Of a DNA stretch of 64,000 nucleotides, positions 51,927 through 60,737 are shown one piece after another (positions within the stretch are counted from its first letter, which is position 1; each line of letters begins with the position of its first letter). Origin of the DNA: Meira nashicola (lineage: Eukaryota > Basidiomycota > Exobasidiomycetes > Exobasidiales > Brachybasidiaceae); the NCBI GenBank assembly GCA_001600355.1, contig BCJU01000001.1, positions 6,510,013 through 6,574,012 on the forward strand, in the 5' to 3' direction. A program made the position numbers and the translations under genes. The notes under the pieces were generated by a model. That model had not been told where the DNA came from. It did not search any database and saw only the letters and a program-made list of their open reading frames with translations.

Positions 51927-52322
51927 ATGGCTGCCGCACAATTCTCGCATAATACGCTAAGGTACATCACCTCTGTTCAATTTAGGATTGCACCAATGAG
52001 TCCTTCAAAAGCAACACAATCTCTTCGATTATTACTTTCTTCAATGCCTTTCAAGCCACCAGCAGGCCAACAAGCAGTTCCACTCACATCACTAACTACA
52101 GTTGCTGAAGAAACAGAACAAGGTGTAGATGTAACATACTCAGATAAGAAGATGCAAAAATTTAAAGCGGATAATACAACGGTCTCTGATTTGATTAGAA
52201 AGGTAGGTGCATGACTGGATCACTTGCATTTTTGTTCATCACTTATTAACACTTTTTCAATTTCCCCCTCACAGATCGAAGTCAATGCAAAAAAGCTACG
52301 AGCAAAAGAAGAAGGGATTTAA
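51927..52322 (+). CDS. MRPL44: Mitochondrial large ribosomal subunit protein mL53
   Basis: Two exons, 51927-52202 and 52275-52322, with a 72-nt GTAGGT...CAG intron in phase 0. The product is 107 residues, close to the family size of about 100. Matches to the thioredoxin-like mL53 fold are VQFRIAPMSPSKATQSLRLLLSSM, VDVTYSDKKMQKFKADNTTVSDLI and a final helix IEVNAKKLRAKEEG. It is part of the fungal 54S mitoribosome. The ATG at 51927 is used because codons upstream are a low-complexity leader. Confidence 0.82.
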
Positions 52323-52450
52323 GAGACAAAAATGCGATTTATTCAATGTATAATAGTACAATAATGCAAAACTACTTTTCACAAAACCATTTCAAGGGCT
52401 TGCTATGAGGTTGTGATTTTATGGTATTCGAAAAAGAGAAGGTCATCCAA

Positions 52451-54607
52451 TCACCGCCTGTTTCTACTGTCAACACCTGTTCCACCGCCAGGTCCGGATT
52501 TACCCGCTGCTGCTGCTTTCATTTCTTCTTCGTCCAATCCGGCTTCACGTTGAATACGTTCAATCTCTTGCAAAACAGGTTTAAGTTCTAAATATTTCTT
52601 TTCTGCAAGTTCAAAACCATCTCTACGCATTTCTTTACCTCTTGATTGACCTTGACTTTGTTCATGTGCAACGCTTGCCCAATAAGATTTGGAACGTGCA
52701 TAAAAATCTCGTAAAGATTCGCCCGGTAAAGGCGTACTCAAGACATCTTCTTCTGTTCGATTGGATTGTTTGGAAACACCCAAAAATGTTTGTGTTCGCT
52801 TTCGCAATTCTTCACGTTCTTCGCGTTCACGTTTAAGTTGTGCTAAAGTTTCATCATCGAGAGATAATTCCTCATGTTGCAAGAAAGGATCATAATCTTC
52901 TTCTCGAACGACTTCAGCCTCGTATTCTTCGCCTTCAGGTAGTTCCTCAACATCTTCCGATGATGAAGACGACGAATCATCTTCGTCCTCGTCACTACTT
53001 CCTGATTCCGAGGCTGATTCATTCCACTCCAAATTGTCAATCGGACAAGCTTTGAGGCACTGGAAACGATCCATTTTCGAAAGATCGAGGGTATGGAAAT
53101 CATCCATTGTATACTCTCGCTCTGCTGTTTCGTGAATTCCTCCATATGCGTATAAAGTGTTTCTCTGAACTGCAAGCATAGTATTGTAACGAACAATCGG
53201 AACACTCTTTTGCGGATCATCTGGATCATCTTCTGGTTCTTCTTCGGATTGTTCATCTTCATTTTGTGCGTTCTCTTCATCATCGTCGCTGTTGTTATTT
53301 TGCTCAACTATTGGAGCAGCGGGTTTCCTTCTCCTCCTTCCACCCTTCTTTTTGGGTTTACGTAAATTCAAACTTATCCATCTTCCATTTCCTGCAATTT
53401 GGTATCCGAAAAGATCGTTGAAACATTGACTTTCCAAGCTTTCTTCATCTGTCTCTGTGTCTACAACTCCTCCAAACAGGACGCCCATATTTCGATTACC
53501 CCAAACTGCCATAGTACATCCACTCCTCGGTCCAGGTGCATATCCTATTTTCCGCCTTCTTTGCCATTCAATCGAGCCATTTATGAACAAATCGCCATCT
53601 TCTCCCAATGTCATCTTTAACAGCCATGTATCCTCTAATGCAACACCTTGTGTTCTCTGTCCTTTCACATATCGTTTACAATACCCACCATGCAGAATCA
53701 CCCCGTCTGTGCTAGTAATCAAGCTGAAACCTGATCGAGATGAAGGTTTACGTAAGTCGTTCTGTTTGATTTCGTGCCACTTATATTCGGAAGTATCAAA
53801 GATCCAAAGATCTCCAAGGTATGTTGTTCGTGCACCCGTATCTTGAAAACCTCCAAAGAGTACCAAAAAGTGTTTCCAAAATGCCATTCGATGACCAGAT
53901 CGAGCGCTTGGTCGAACTTTCGTATCAATTCTTTCCCATTGTTTGGTGGCTATATGGAAGACCCACAAATCTCTATAATGATGGAAACTTGTCATTCGCA
54001 TTCCTGCAAATTCTCCTCCGAACAACCAAAGTTGACCACCATTGGCAGCTGTTGCAGCAATTTGATGAGCTGATCTAGGTCCAGGTTGTGTTGGTGATGC
54101 ATACATGCGCCATGTTCCATGATCGACGATAGCATCATCGGCAGAGGCTACATTAGAAGCGGCAACAGTTGCGGGAGTGTAACGAAATAAATCTGGATAA
54201 AACATCGCACGATCACCATCAAAGTATTCTCCTCCAAACAACCACAAATCCGTTCCTAATGGACAGGCGGTCAATGTGGCATTTGCACGTCGACTTGGAG
54301 CTTGACCTACTTTTTCCTCTGTAGTTTTATGTTCATTTTCCCATTCTTCTCTAAATTGTTTCAAGAGAGCGTCTAAATCTTCTCCTTCATCAAAAACGAC
54401 ACCATTGCCAGCGTTTTGTTTTCCTTTACCTTTTTTATTCTTTTGATTTTTATTATTGTTATTTCCGTTTGTTGCCGTTGAATTTTTGGTATTCTTTGTC
54501 ACTTTTTTCGTTTCTGCTCTTGCTGCTTTAGATTCTTGTTTTGCTCTTTTTGCAGCTTTTGCAGCAGCTTTTGTAGCTGAAAGATCACCTTTTCCTTTCT
54601 TTCCCAT
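52451..54607 (-). CDS. Kelch-repeat protein with C-terminal DUF4110 (KLHDC4-like)
   Basis: A 718-residue single-exon protein. A Lys/Ala/Asn-rich start and an EGEDLDALLKQF helix are followed by about six kelch repeats (about 105-425) with LWLFGGE, LWVFHI, LVLFGG, LWIFDT, ILHGG and GVLFGG. An acidic Asp/Glu/Ser block of about 100 residues follows. The C-terminal DUF4110 region (LPGESLRDFYARSKSYWASVA...KKYLELKPVLQEIERIQREAG) is at about 640-705. This pairing is specific to the KLHDC4 family, conserved from fungi to animals with poorly known function. Confidence 0.9.
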   Translation of the reverse strand: MGKKGKGDLSATKAAAKAAKRAKQESKAARAETKKVTKNTKNSTATNGNNNNKNQKNKKGKGKQNAGNGVVFDEGEDLDALLKQFREEWENEHKTTEEKVGQAPSRRANATLTACPLGTDLWLFGGEYFDGDRAMFYPDLFRYTPATVAASNVASADDAIVDHGTWRMYASPTQPGPRSAHQIAATAANGGQLWLFGGEFAGMRMTSFHHYRDLWVFHIATKQWERIDTKVRPSARSGHRMAFWKHFLVLFGGFQDTGARTTYLGDLWIFDTSEYKWHEIKQNDLRKPSSRSGFSLITSTDGVILHGGYCKRYVKGQRTQGVALEDTWLLKMTLGEDGDLFINGSIEWQRRRKIGYAPGPRSGCTMAVWGNRNMGVLFGGVVDTETDEESLESQCFNDLFGYQIAGNGRWISLNLRKPKKKGGRRRRKPAAPIVEQNNNSDDDEENAQNEDEQSEEEPEDDPDDPQKSVPIVRYNTMLAVQRNTLYAYGGIHETAEREYTMDDFHTLDLSKMDRFQCLKACPIDNLEWNESASESGSSDEDEDDSSSSSSEDVEELPEGEEYEAEVVREEDYDPFLQHEELSLDDETLAQLKREREEREELRKRTQTFLGVSKQSNRTEEDVLSTPLPGESLRDFYARSKSYWASVAHEQSQGQSRGKEMRRDGFELAEKKYLELKPVLQEIERIQREAGLDEEEMKAAAAGKSGPGGGTGVDSRNRR

Positions 54608-55033
54608 CCTTTTTCTTCCCTAAAATGATGGAACTCCACAAAGAATAAAAAAAATTATTAGCTTGCGAAGAAACTATAAAATTCGTTCGGCTTTCGGAAA
54701 TGTGTTTGCCTTCAAGCCAGAATAGGTAAGCCCGCGTAAATATAGCATCATGCCCTTAAAGGAATTTAAGATAGTCCAGAACTTCAAGGAACCACTTTAT
54801 TCTGATTTGTGTGAAAAGGTGAATAATTCAAATAGTAATAATCTTCAATTATATACAAGAATGATATGAAGCACGATGATTGTGGGTTAGCGAGGGTGTG
54901 GATTGAATCTAAACATGGACAATAATCATCTCTTTGAGGATATGTAAGACTTGTAGAACCGCAAAAAAATTGCTTTAAAGAGCGTCATCAATTAGAGTAT
55001 CGTTGACACGACGAGATCTTTCTTATTCACTTA
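54608..55033. other. Intergenic region
   Basis: About 425 bp between the kelch gene promoter and the 3' end of the first dibasic secreted gene. I see nothing I can support. Confidence 0.5.
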
Positions 55034-55519
55034 CTAGCCTTTATTTACTTCGTTGAGTATTGGTGGAAGAATCGGTATTTCTACTGGTGGTTTCTTTACC
55101 CTTGGAAATAATGAAGCATGCCTCTTCATCATATAAATTATAGTATCGAATGTTGAACCGCTGCTGCTATCTCGCTTTCTCACCTCACTACTCTTCTTTG
55201 GTGGGGTTATTGGTCCTATGATTGGAAGTTCTTTTGGTACCTTATCTGCCCTTTGAATTAAGCGGCTAGGGAAAGATCGTTTTAAATGAGAAATTTGATC
55301 TGTATTGCTACTCTCACGCTTTTTAACGCTTTTACTACTTGTAGGTTTGAAATATAAATTTGGTTCATCAAATCGTAGACTTCGTTTCCAAAACGTTTGA
55401 ATTGTCGTAAATAAAGAATTTTCACCACGTTTTGGTATATTATCATTGATAGGGCTTGCACGGATCAAGGTGACTGTAAAAGTCAGAAGAAGTAGAAAAA
55501 GAGTAAGGTTTTGACGCAT
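55034..55519 (-). CDS. Secreted dibasic (Kex2-type) precursor protein 1
   Basis: A 161-residue protein with a clear signal peptide (MRQNLTLFLLLLTFTVTLIRA). The mature part has repeated Lys-Arg sites: IPKR (30-31), FWKR (45-46), KKR, LKR, RKR and MKR. The first two flank the segment GENSLFTTIQTFW. That segment is conserved in the two downstream family members (consensus [DE]NSLFT[AT]IQ[ST][IF]W before KR). A Kex2-like protease could release peptides at these sites. The C-terminal half is Pro/Lys-rich and not shared. There are no cysteines after the signal. I do not know a named family. Single exon; it has the duplicated upstream region described under the repeats. Confidence 0.8.
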   Translation of the reverse strand: MRQNLTLFLLLLTFTVTLIRASPINDNIPKRGENSLFTTIQTFWKRSLRFDEPNLYFKPTSSKSVKKRESSNTDQISHLKRSFPSRLIQRADKVPKELPIIGPITPPKKSSEVRKRDSSSGSTFDTIIYMMKRHASLFPRVKKPPVEIPILPPILNEVNKG

Positions 55520-55625
55520 CTTGTACTATTTTTCGCTGAAAGATAAAGTTCGAGGAAAAATGGTACTTAAGAAAGATTTTTTTTTATCAATTCTATCTGT
55601 CGTTTATATACCTTTTGCGTGTATG

Positions 55626-55897
55626 TTTTTATTGGTATGTGAGCGAGTGAGATATGCAATTTATAATACTAAAAAACGTCGAAATGTACTATGATTAGGG
55701 TTAAGTTATGATAAAATGGATTTAATTCTTACTGATGATATCATCAGGAATGACGGTTCTTCTTTTTATTGGTATATGAACGGGTGTTATTTGTAATTTA
55801 TAATACTAAAAAACGTCGAAATGTACTATGATTAGGGTTAAGTTATGATAAAATGGATTTAATTCTTACTGATGACATCATCAGGAATGACGGTTCT
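55626..55897. repeat. 137-bp tandem direct repeat upstream of precursor gene 1
   Basis: Two copies of about 135 bp, 55626-55760 and 55763-55897, start at a 137-bp interval. From AATTTATAATACTAAA on they are nearly identical. Each holds the sequence TGATGATATCATCA (55733-55746, a perfect 14-bp palindrome) or its one-base variant TGATGACATCATCA (55870-55883), followed by GGAATGACGGTTCT. Related but diverged stretches lie upstream of genes 2 and 3. Confidence 0.85.
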
Positions 55898-56299
55898 ATA
55901 AATTTTGGCCACTAAATAGTCTCTAAAAGTCAAAAAACTGATTTGATTCCGATTAGAAAAGGAGAAGACACAGAAACAGTAGGGGTTATATATATTTATA
56001 ATGCTTATATCAGACAGGGTCATTAAAGCATGTAGACTGGATAGGAGGCGATTGAAATGAAGAATTCATTATGTGAAAATAGCAGTGTGATTTGAAATTT
56101 ATGATATATATATAAATCAAATAAGTAGTTGATTAATGTTCAAGGATCATATCTTTAGTGATGAATTTGTAAAACTAATGGGTAATGGATATGTTTTGGG
56201 TCTTTTGATCATCTAATCAGTAATTTGCCTCTTGTCCAGCAACTTTCGTTGAGAAATAGACGATCAGGTTGTACTCTGGCAGTTGTTAATGATTTTCAC
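55898..56299. other. Intergenic region
   Basis: About 400 bp between the repeat and the 3' end of precursor gene 2. It resembles the sequence at about 57150-57350 in order of blocks (ACGG...TAAATTTT, then a TATATAT stretch), which suggests shared duplicated flanks. Confidence 0.5.
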
Positions 56300-56952
56300 C
56301 TAAAAAAGTTCGTCATATTCAGGAGGTGCATCAAAATTTGATCTTTTCTTGTTAGGATTTAAATCTGACGTTCTCGATTGACTGTCTGAAGGATTTTTCC
56401 TAAACACTGACTTGAGCGAGTTTTTTAATTTTTTATTAAATTTTTTAAGTTTTGATCGACTGCTTTCTCTTGAATCATTTTTATTTTTTGATGAAAAAAG
56501 ACCTCCTTGTCTATCATTATTTTCCTTTTTTGAAGAAAATAAACCTCCTTGTTTATCATTATTTTCTTTTTTTGAAGAGAATAGACCACCATGTTTATCA
56601 TCACTTTCACTCTTTGACGAAAACAATCCTCCTTTTCAATAATGTGTTTACCCATCTTGTCTTTGTCAACCTTTCCTCGAGCTTGGATATCCTCGATTGA
56701 TGAAAACAAATTTCTTGAAGAAACTGCACGTTTACCAATTTCTTTGCCGCCTGAATGGTCATTCTTTTCATGACGTTTAGATGTAGTACTGGATTCATGA
56801 TCAGAGCATCGTTTCCAAATCGTTTGAATTGCTGTAAATAAAGAATTATCACGACGTTTTGGTAAGGTTTTTAAATCTTTGATAGGGCTTGCATGTAAGA
56901 CAGTGACTGTAACAATAAGAAGAAATAGAAAAGGAAGAGTATAAAAACGCAT
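56300..56952 (-). pseudogene. Secreted dibasic (Kex2-type) precursor 2, interrupted by a one-base frameshift
   Basis: The start at 56952 gives a signal peptide (MRFYTLPFLFLLIVTVTVL) and the family core RDNSLFTAIQTIWKRC. It continues through GKHIIEK and matches precursor 3 until about 56636. There the homologous frame (GGLFSSKSESDD...) continues in the -1 frame, reached by one extra A in the AAAA run at 56633-56636. That second frame opens right after a TGA, holds four 14-residue repeats beginning GGLFSSK, and ends at TAG 56300-56302. Read without correction, the first frame runs on with unrelated Lys-rich residues to 56425. This is either a recent pseudogene, a sequencing or assembly error in an A run, or a strain variant. 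A canonical -1 heptamer is not evident. Confidence 0.75.
56465..56632 (-). repeat. Four 42-bp tandem repeats (14-residue GGLFSSK units)
   Basis: Four in-frame units of 14 codons, each starting Gly-Gly-Leu-Phe-Ser-Ser-Lys and rich in Asn/Asp/Glu after it. The first unit aligns with the single-unit region in precursor 3 (RLFTSKSGSD). Confidence 0.85.
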
Positions 56953-57694
56953 TTTGTACTTTAAACGAAAGATGGTAGGTTTAGGAAATATATTTTCGTT
57001 GATTCTCTTTCTTATATACATCCGAGATATACACCTTTTTTTATTTACTGGAATGCGAACGGGTAAAATATAGGATTTATTAATGTTGAGCTGCACCATA
57101 ATAACTTTAGGGTAAGGAGGATTAAGGGTTAGTTATGATATCATCAGAAATGACGGTACATTAAATTTTCCTCGCTAAGAGGTTTATAAAAAATGAATAA
57201 TTAACTTTGTTACGTTTAAGATAGGAGAACAATTTTAAAAAGTAGGAGGATATAAAGAGTATGGATATCAAATAGGATCATAAAGGCACGTAAACTAGAT
57301 AGGGGACGATTAGAATTAAGAAATTATAACGTGATTCTAGGATATATATATAATTGAAATCGGGGGTAATTCCTATTATCTTATTCAACACTCGGAAAAT
57401 GAAATGTGCGCTGGGTTGGGTGCGTGCATTTAGACTGCCAGTCTAAGACAAGTCTTAGATTAAGCGGCGGATAAATGCTGTGTATTTACTAGCCATCGAA
57501 CCATCATCTACAATTCACTCATCAAATCTTCAAAGAGCTTGGGAAAAAATAATCATCATTTGTTGTTGATAAAGAAAGGGATACAAATCAGAAGTTGTTC
57601 AAATGACACTTTATGAGGATTATTCTCCCGTCACATGTCACTTTGATAGTATGAGAGATTTAAACGGTAAATAACCATTGTCGAGATATTTTGG
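56953..57694. other. Intergenic region with nested inverted repeats
   Basis: About 740 bp. It includes the upstream region of gene 2 with ATGATATCATCA at 57135-57146 followed by GAAATGACGGT. It also includes overlapping hairpins at 57431-57459: TAGACT-GCC-AGTCTA and TCTAAGAC-AA-GTCTTAGA. No gene is supported. Confidence 0.6.
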
Positions 57695-58255
57695 TTAGTA
57701 TTTTTTCGGTCCAATAGAGTGAATGACTGGTGGTGGTGGAGGAGGATTTTGTCTCTTTCCAGGAATGTTACCACTCGGAGGGTCGGGACCTCCATTACTA
57801 CTTGGAGATGGGGTTGGATTATGTCTTTTTTCAAAGTCACTTCCACTCTTCGAAGAGAATAACCTTTTCCTTTGAATGACATGGATAACGTTACTAGTCA
57901 GAGATGTTACTTCTGAGCCATCGCCACTACCACTTGGATCTGGGGGTGGATTACGTCTTTTCTCAAAATCACTTCCACTCTTTGACGTGAATAACCTTTT
58001 TCTTTGAATGACATGTTTACCAATCTTGTCTTTATCAGATTGTTCTCGAGCATGGATATCTTCGTCACTTTCTTTACTCCGTTTAGACGTAGATTTGGCT
58101 TCGTGAGCAGGGCATCGTTTCCAAATTGATTGAATTGCTGTAAATAAAGAATTATCACGTTTAGATAACGTTTCTGATTCTTTATCAGGGCATGCATTAA
58201 TGACAGTGATTGTTAATGCCATACATAAAAGAAAGAAAGAAGTATGTAAACGCAT
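57695..58255 (-). CDS. Secreted dibasic (Kex2-type) precursor protein 3
   Basis: A 186-residue protein with signal peptide MRLHTSFFLLCMALTITVINA. After it come LSKR, then DNSLFTAIQSIW-KR-C, the core shared with genes 1 and 2. Further dibasic sites follow (SKR, QRKR, EKR, GKR). The middle contains two copies of a 44-residue unit with HVIQRKRLF[TS]SKSGSDFEKR. A Pro-rich tail ends the protein (NPPPPPPVIH). The mature chain is poor in Cys (one after the core KR). Single exon. Multiple KR sites and repeats fit the fungal class of Kex2-processed repeat proteins, but no known member is recognised. The start at 58255 is the first ATG. Confidence 0.82.
   Translation of the reverse strand: MRLHTSFFLLCMALTITVINACPDKESETLSKRDNSLFTAIQSIWKRCPAHEAKSTSKRSKESDEDIHAREQSDKDKIGKHVIQRKRLFTSKSGSDFEKRRNPPPDPSGSGDGSEVTSLTSNVIHVIQRKRLFSSKSGSDFEKRHNPTPSPSSNGGPDPPSGNIPGKRQNPPPPPPVIHSIGPKKY
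57815..58015 (-). repeat. Two copies of a 132-bp in-frame repeat in precursor 3
   Basis: Copies begin at 58015 and 57883 (132-bp period, 44 codons). The best-conserved part is the first 23 codons, encoding HVIQRKRLF...EKR-x-NP. Confidence 0.85.
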
Positions 58256-58791
58256 CTTGTACTGAAAGATGTAGTTTGAAGAATGTTGGAGAAAATGGGA
58301 ATTTATCTTTTCATTTCTGCTCTTCTTTTATACCTAAGCATATCCCAATAAAATGTTTTGACATTATTATTTTTTTTTGCTATCGGCTTCCAATAGGGTT
58401 ATATGTGGAATTCTTTGATTTTTATCATTATGTCACCATGACAACAATGAAGGGGTGATGATAGACTTTTGATGACGGTAAAATCAAATTTTCAACATCA
58501 TCAGGAATGTCAATATCGTAACTATCACGAACCTTGCTACTCTTATATAGGGGGAGCGTAAAGCATATTATGCTAAAGATATGGCTAAAGAGATATGTGA
58601 TAAAAAAGGGGATCTTAAGACTCCTCGACCAAAGTCAGGTTGTTATGAAGTCATCTCTTGAACGAATTTGGGCGACATGTGAGAAATGAACATAAATTGA
58701 ATACAAGAGAGATCAGGTATATGAGTAAGACTATTTACGTATGATGAGTTCTATGATACATATGATTGGGTGAAATGAAGTAGATGCTTTA
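58256..58791. other. Intergenic region upstream of precursor 3
   Basis: About 535 bp. It carries a diverged form of the family upstream element, CATCATCAGGAATG, at about 58496-58509. No gene is supported. Confidence 0.5.
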
Positions 58792-60333
58792 TTAGCTCGG
58801 TACCTTTTTCTTGATCGATTGTAAGGCAGCTTGACGAATGGACAACAAATCCATTTTCGGTTGAGATGACTGAACCCTTGCTTCATCACGAAGTTTACGC
58901 AATCGATTTAAGGTCTCTGCAACAGATTCCGTCTTCTCTTCCCCTTCTGGATTACCATAATCTAGCGTAGGAGAGGATTCTTGATGTCCATTTGTTGGGA
59001 CTTTATCAGCAAGACCTTTTGAAGCAAGAATCTCGTTTCCGTCCCACCCTGTCGGCTTTCCAAATGTTACAGGTAAACCCATTGCTACTTGTTGTAAGAA
59101 TTCGTCTGCAGCACTTCCATCTGTCGAGGTTCTTTCTTCCTCTTTCTTTTCTTCAGCAGCACGCATCTTCTTAAGGGCTTCTTGACCTTGTGCTTTAAAA
59201 GCAAGGTACAATGCATCAGCGTTGGCTATCGCAATATCTCCGCCATCTGCATCTTCGCCTTCTTCGCTAGTCATTACAACTCCAGACTCTTCAGCGGGCC
59301 ATGGAGTTGCACAATCATCACAGTCCACCCTTGTTAGTCGAATACATGCAGGTACAGGATCCTGTCTTTGAGAAGGCGGAAGAATTTCGCGATACTGTTT
59401 TGCTTTTCCCGCTCTTTGTGATGATGGTGATGATTGTCCCATTGTACTGTTCATCGAAAGATCAGCTGTTGGTAGACCGAGCGAGCCACCTCCTGGCGGC
59501 AGCGTCACTATCTTGTCAACGTTAAGAGGAGCATTTATTTTATTTTGAAAATTTGACAATGTCGCGCGATCACCTTCCTTATCGATACCAAAATTCTCCC
59601 TTTCTTCCGCTTCTTTATCTGTTAATTCAGTCAACGCTTGCTTTCCTACCCTTTTAATCGTTTCAATTAATCGTTTCTCACGCTCAGCATCAAATTCAGC
59701 ACGAGCCCTTTTCCGCTTCCTAGTATTGTTACGCTGAGTACGTATTGATCCCTGACCCGGAGGTACCCAGCCAACGGAACCGTTGGTTCGTGTTGCGGTA
59801 CCGCGACTTTGTCCTTCACCTTCATCACTGCTGCTGCTGCTGCTGCTGCTGTCACTCTCGCTGCTTTCACTAGAGCTATCTTCACTCGAGGAAGAGGCAG
59901 ATGATGAAGAGGACGAGCTGTAGCTTGCCTCAGATCTGGCATGCACTTTAGCCTTTAAAGCCTGATCAGGTTTCTCTATAGCATTCTTTCCCTCCCAATG
60001 AACTTCCACAACATCTGTTTCTCGAACTATTTCCCCGATCATGCAATCATCTGCAATTGCATATCCATCAATCTCCAATCGAACATTTCTCGGATCAAAA
60101 TGCGTATCAGATTTGGCGTTAATCAGTGTCGTTATTCGTGCTTTGAATGCTGATATTGTTGTTTGTTCAATGCATGGGATCAATAATGGTTGTGTTGGCA
60201 AAGGTGCATGAGGGCGAATTCGAATACGAATCGAAGTTGAGCGAGAAGTGGTAGATTGTTGAAGAGTGCCATTTGCTAATGATGTACTTGCATTTTGGTT
60301 CATTCCACCAGATCTTCTTTCAAAGTTATTCAT
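58792..60333 (-). CDS. Coilin-like protein (tentative)
   Basis: A 513-residue protein from the ATG at 60333; upstream codons begin with TTG. The N-terminal domain (about 30-125) has an Arg/Ile start (SIRIRIRPHAPLP), CIEQTTISAFKARITTLI, LEIDGYAIADDCMIGEIVRETDVVEVHW. This pattern resembles the ubiquitin-like self-association domain of coilin. A long Ser/acidic block (about 145-190) and a basic nuclear-type cluster (NTRKRKRARAE) follow. The C-terminal third has a conserved-looking LPPSQRQDPVPACIRLTRVDCDDC stretch. Coilin scaffolds Cajal bodies. The assignment rests on layout, so a different nuclear protein is possible. Confidence 0.55.
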   Translation of the reverse strand: MNNFERRSGGMNQNASTSLANGTLQQSTTSRSTSIRIRIRPHAPLPTQPLLIPCIEQTTISAFKARITTLINAKSDTHFDPRNVRLEIDGYAIADDCMIGEIVRETDVVEVHWEGKNAIEKPDQALKAKVHARSEASYSSSSSSSASSSSEDSSSESSESDSSSSSSSSDEGEGQSRGTATRTNGSVGWVPPGQGSIRTQRNNTRKRKRARAEFDAEREKRLIETIKRVGKQALTELTDKEAEERENFGIDKEGDRATLSNFQNKINAPLNVDKIVTLPPGGGSLGLPTADLSMNSTMGQSSPSSQRAGKAKQYREILPPSQRQDPVPACIRLTRVDCDDCATPWPAEESGVVMTSEEGEDADGGDIAIANADALYLAFKAQGQEALKKMRAAEEKKEEERTSTDGSAADEFLQQVAMGLPVTFGKPTGWDGNEILASKGLADKVPTNGHQESSPTLDYGNPEGEEKTESVAETLNRLRKLRDEARVQSSQPKMDLLSIRQAALQSIKKKVPS

Positions 60334-60737
60334 CGCATCATCAAGAGGAAAGAAAACTTCAAGAGCCAACAGAATAGTTGGTGGTTTTTTTAGAAGAACC
60401 TTATTTACGAAGATGCATATTTATTCCAAAAAATTCATTTACCAATGCACGTGGAAAACATAGTTAAATAGGCGTAAAAAGGCGAGAAAGATTTGTATGT
60501 ACACACATTAAGCCGCTTTCGCGCCGACGCGTATTATTAACAGGGCTCAATTGGCAGACGCTAAAAGTGTTGACCACACACGGAGAGAAAAGTTAGATGT
60601 TGATCTTCTGCATAAAAAGTGTTACTTTTCTTGACTGTAAAAAATCAAATGTACATACACAAGCGGGGGGGGGGTACAGTCATTCACCCTTCCTCTCATC
60701 AACGACAATCATCCCGACAACTTTTTATATAGCAATC
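60334..60737. other. Divergent promoter of coilin-like and TOG-domain genes
   Basis: About 400 bp. It contains E2F/MBF-like sites at 60517-60532, a G9 run near 60665-60673 and a TTTTTATAT stretch just before the TOG gene ATG. Confidence 0.5.
60517..60532 (+). promoter_or_regulatory. Adjacent TTTCGCGCC and ACGCGT sites
   Basis: TTTCGCGCC (E2F/MBF-like) is at 60517-60525, followed one base later by ACGCGT (MCB). Both sites lie about 205 bp before the TOG gene ATG and about 185 bp before the divergent coilin-like ATG. They suggest G1/S regulation of one or both genes. Confidence 0.45.

Noticed and set aside
52843..53307. 154-codon frame in the kelch gene acidic block
   Set aside because: Shadow of the Asp/Glu repeat codons in another frame.
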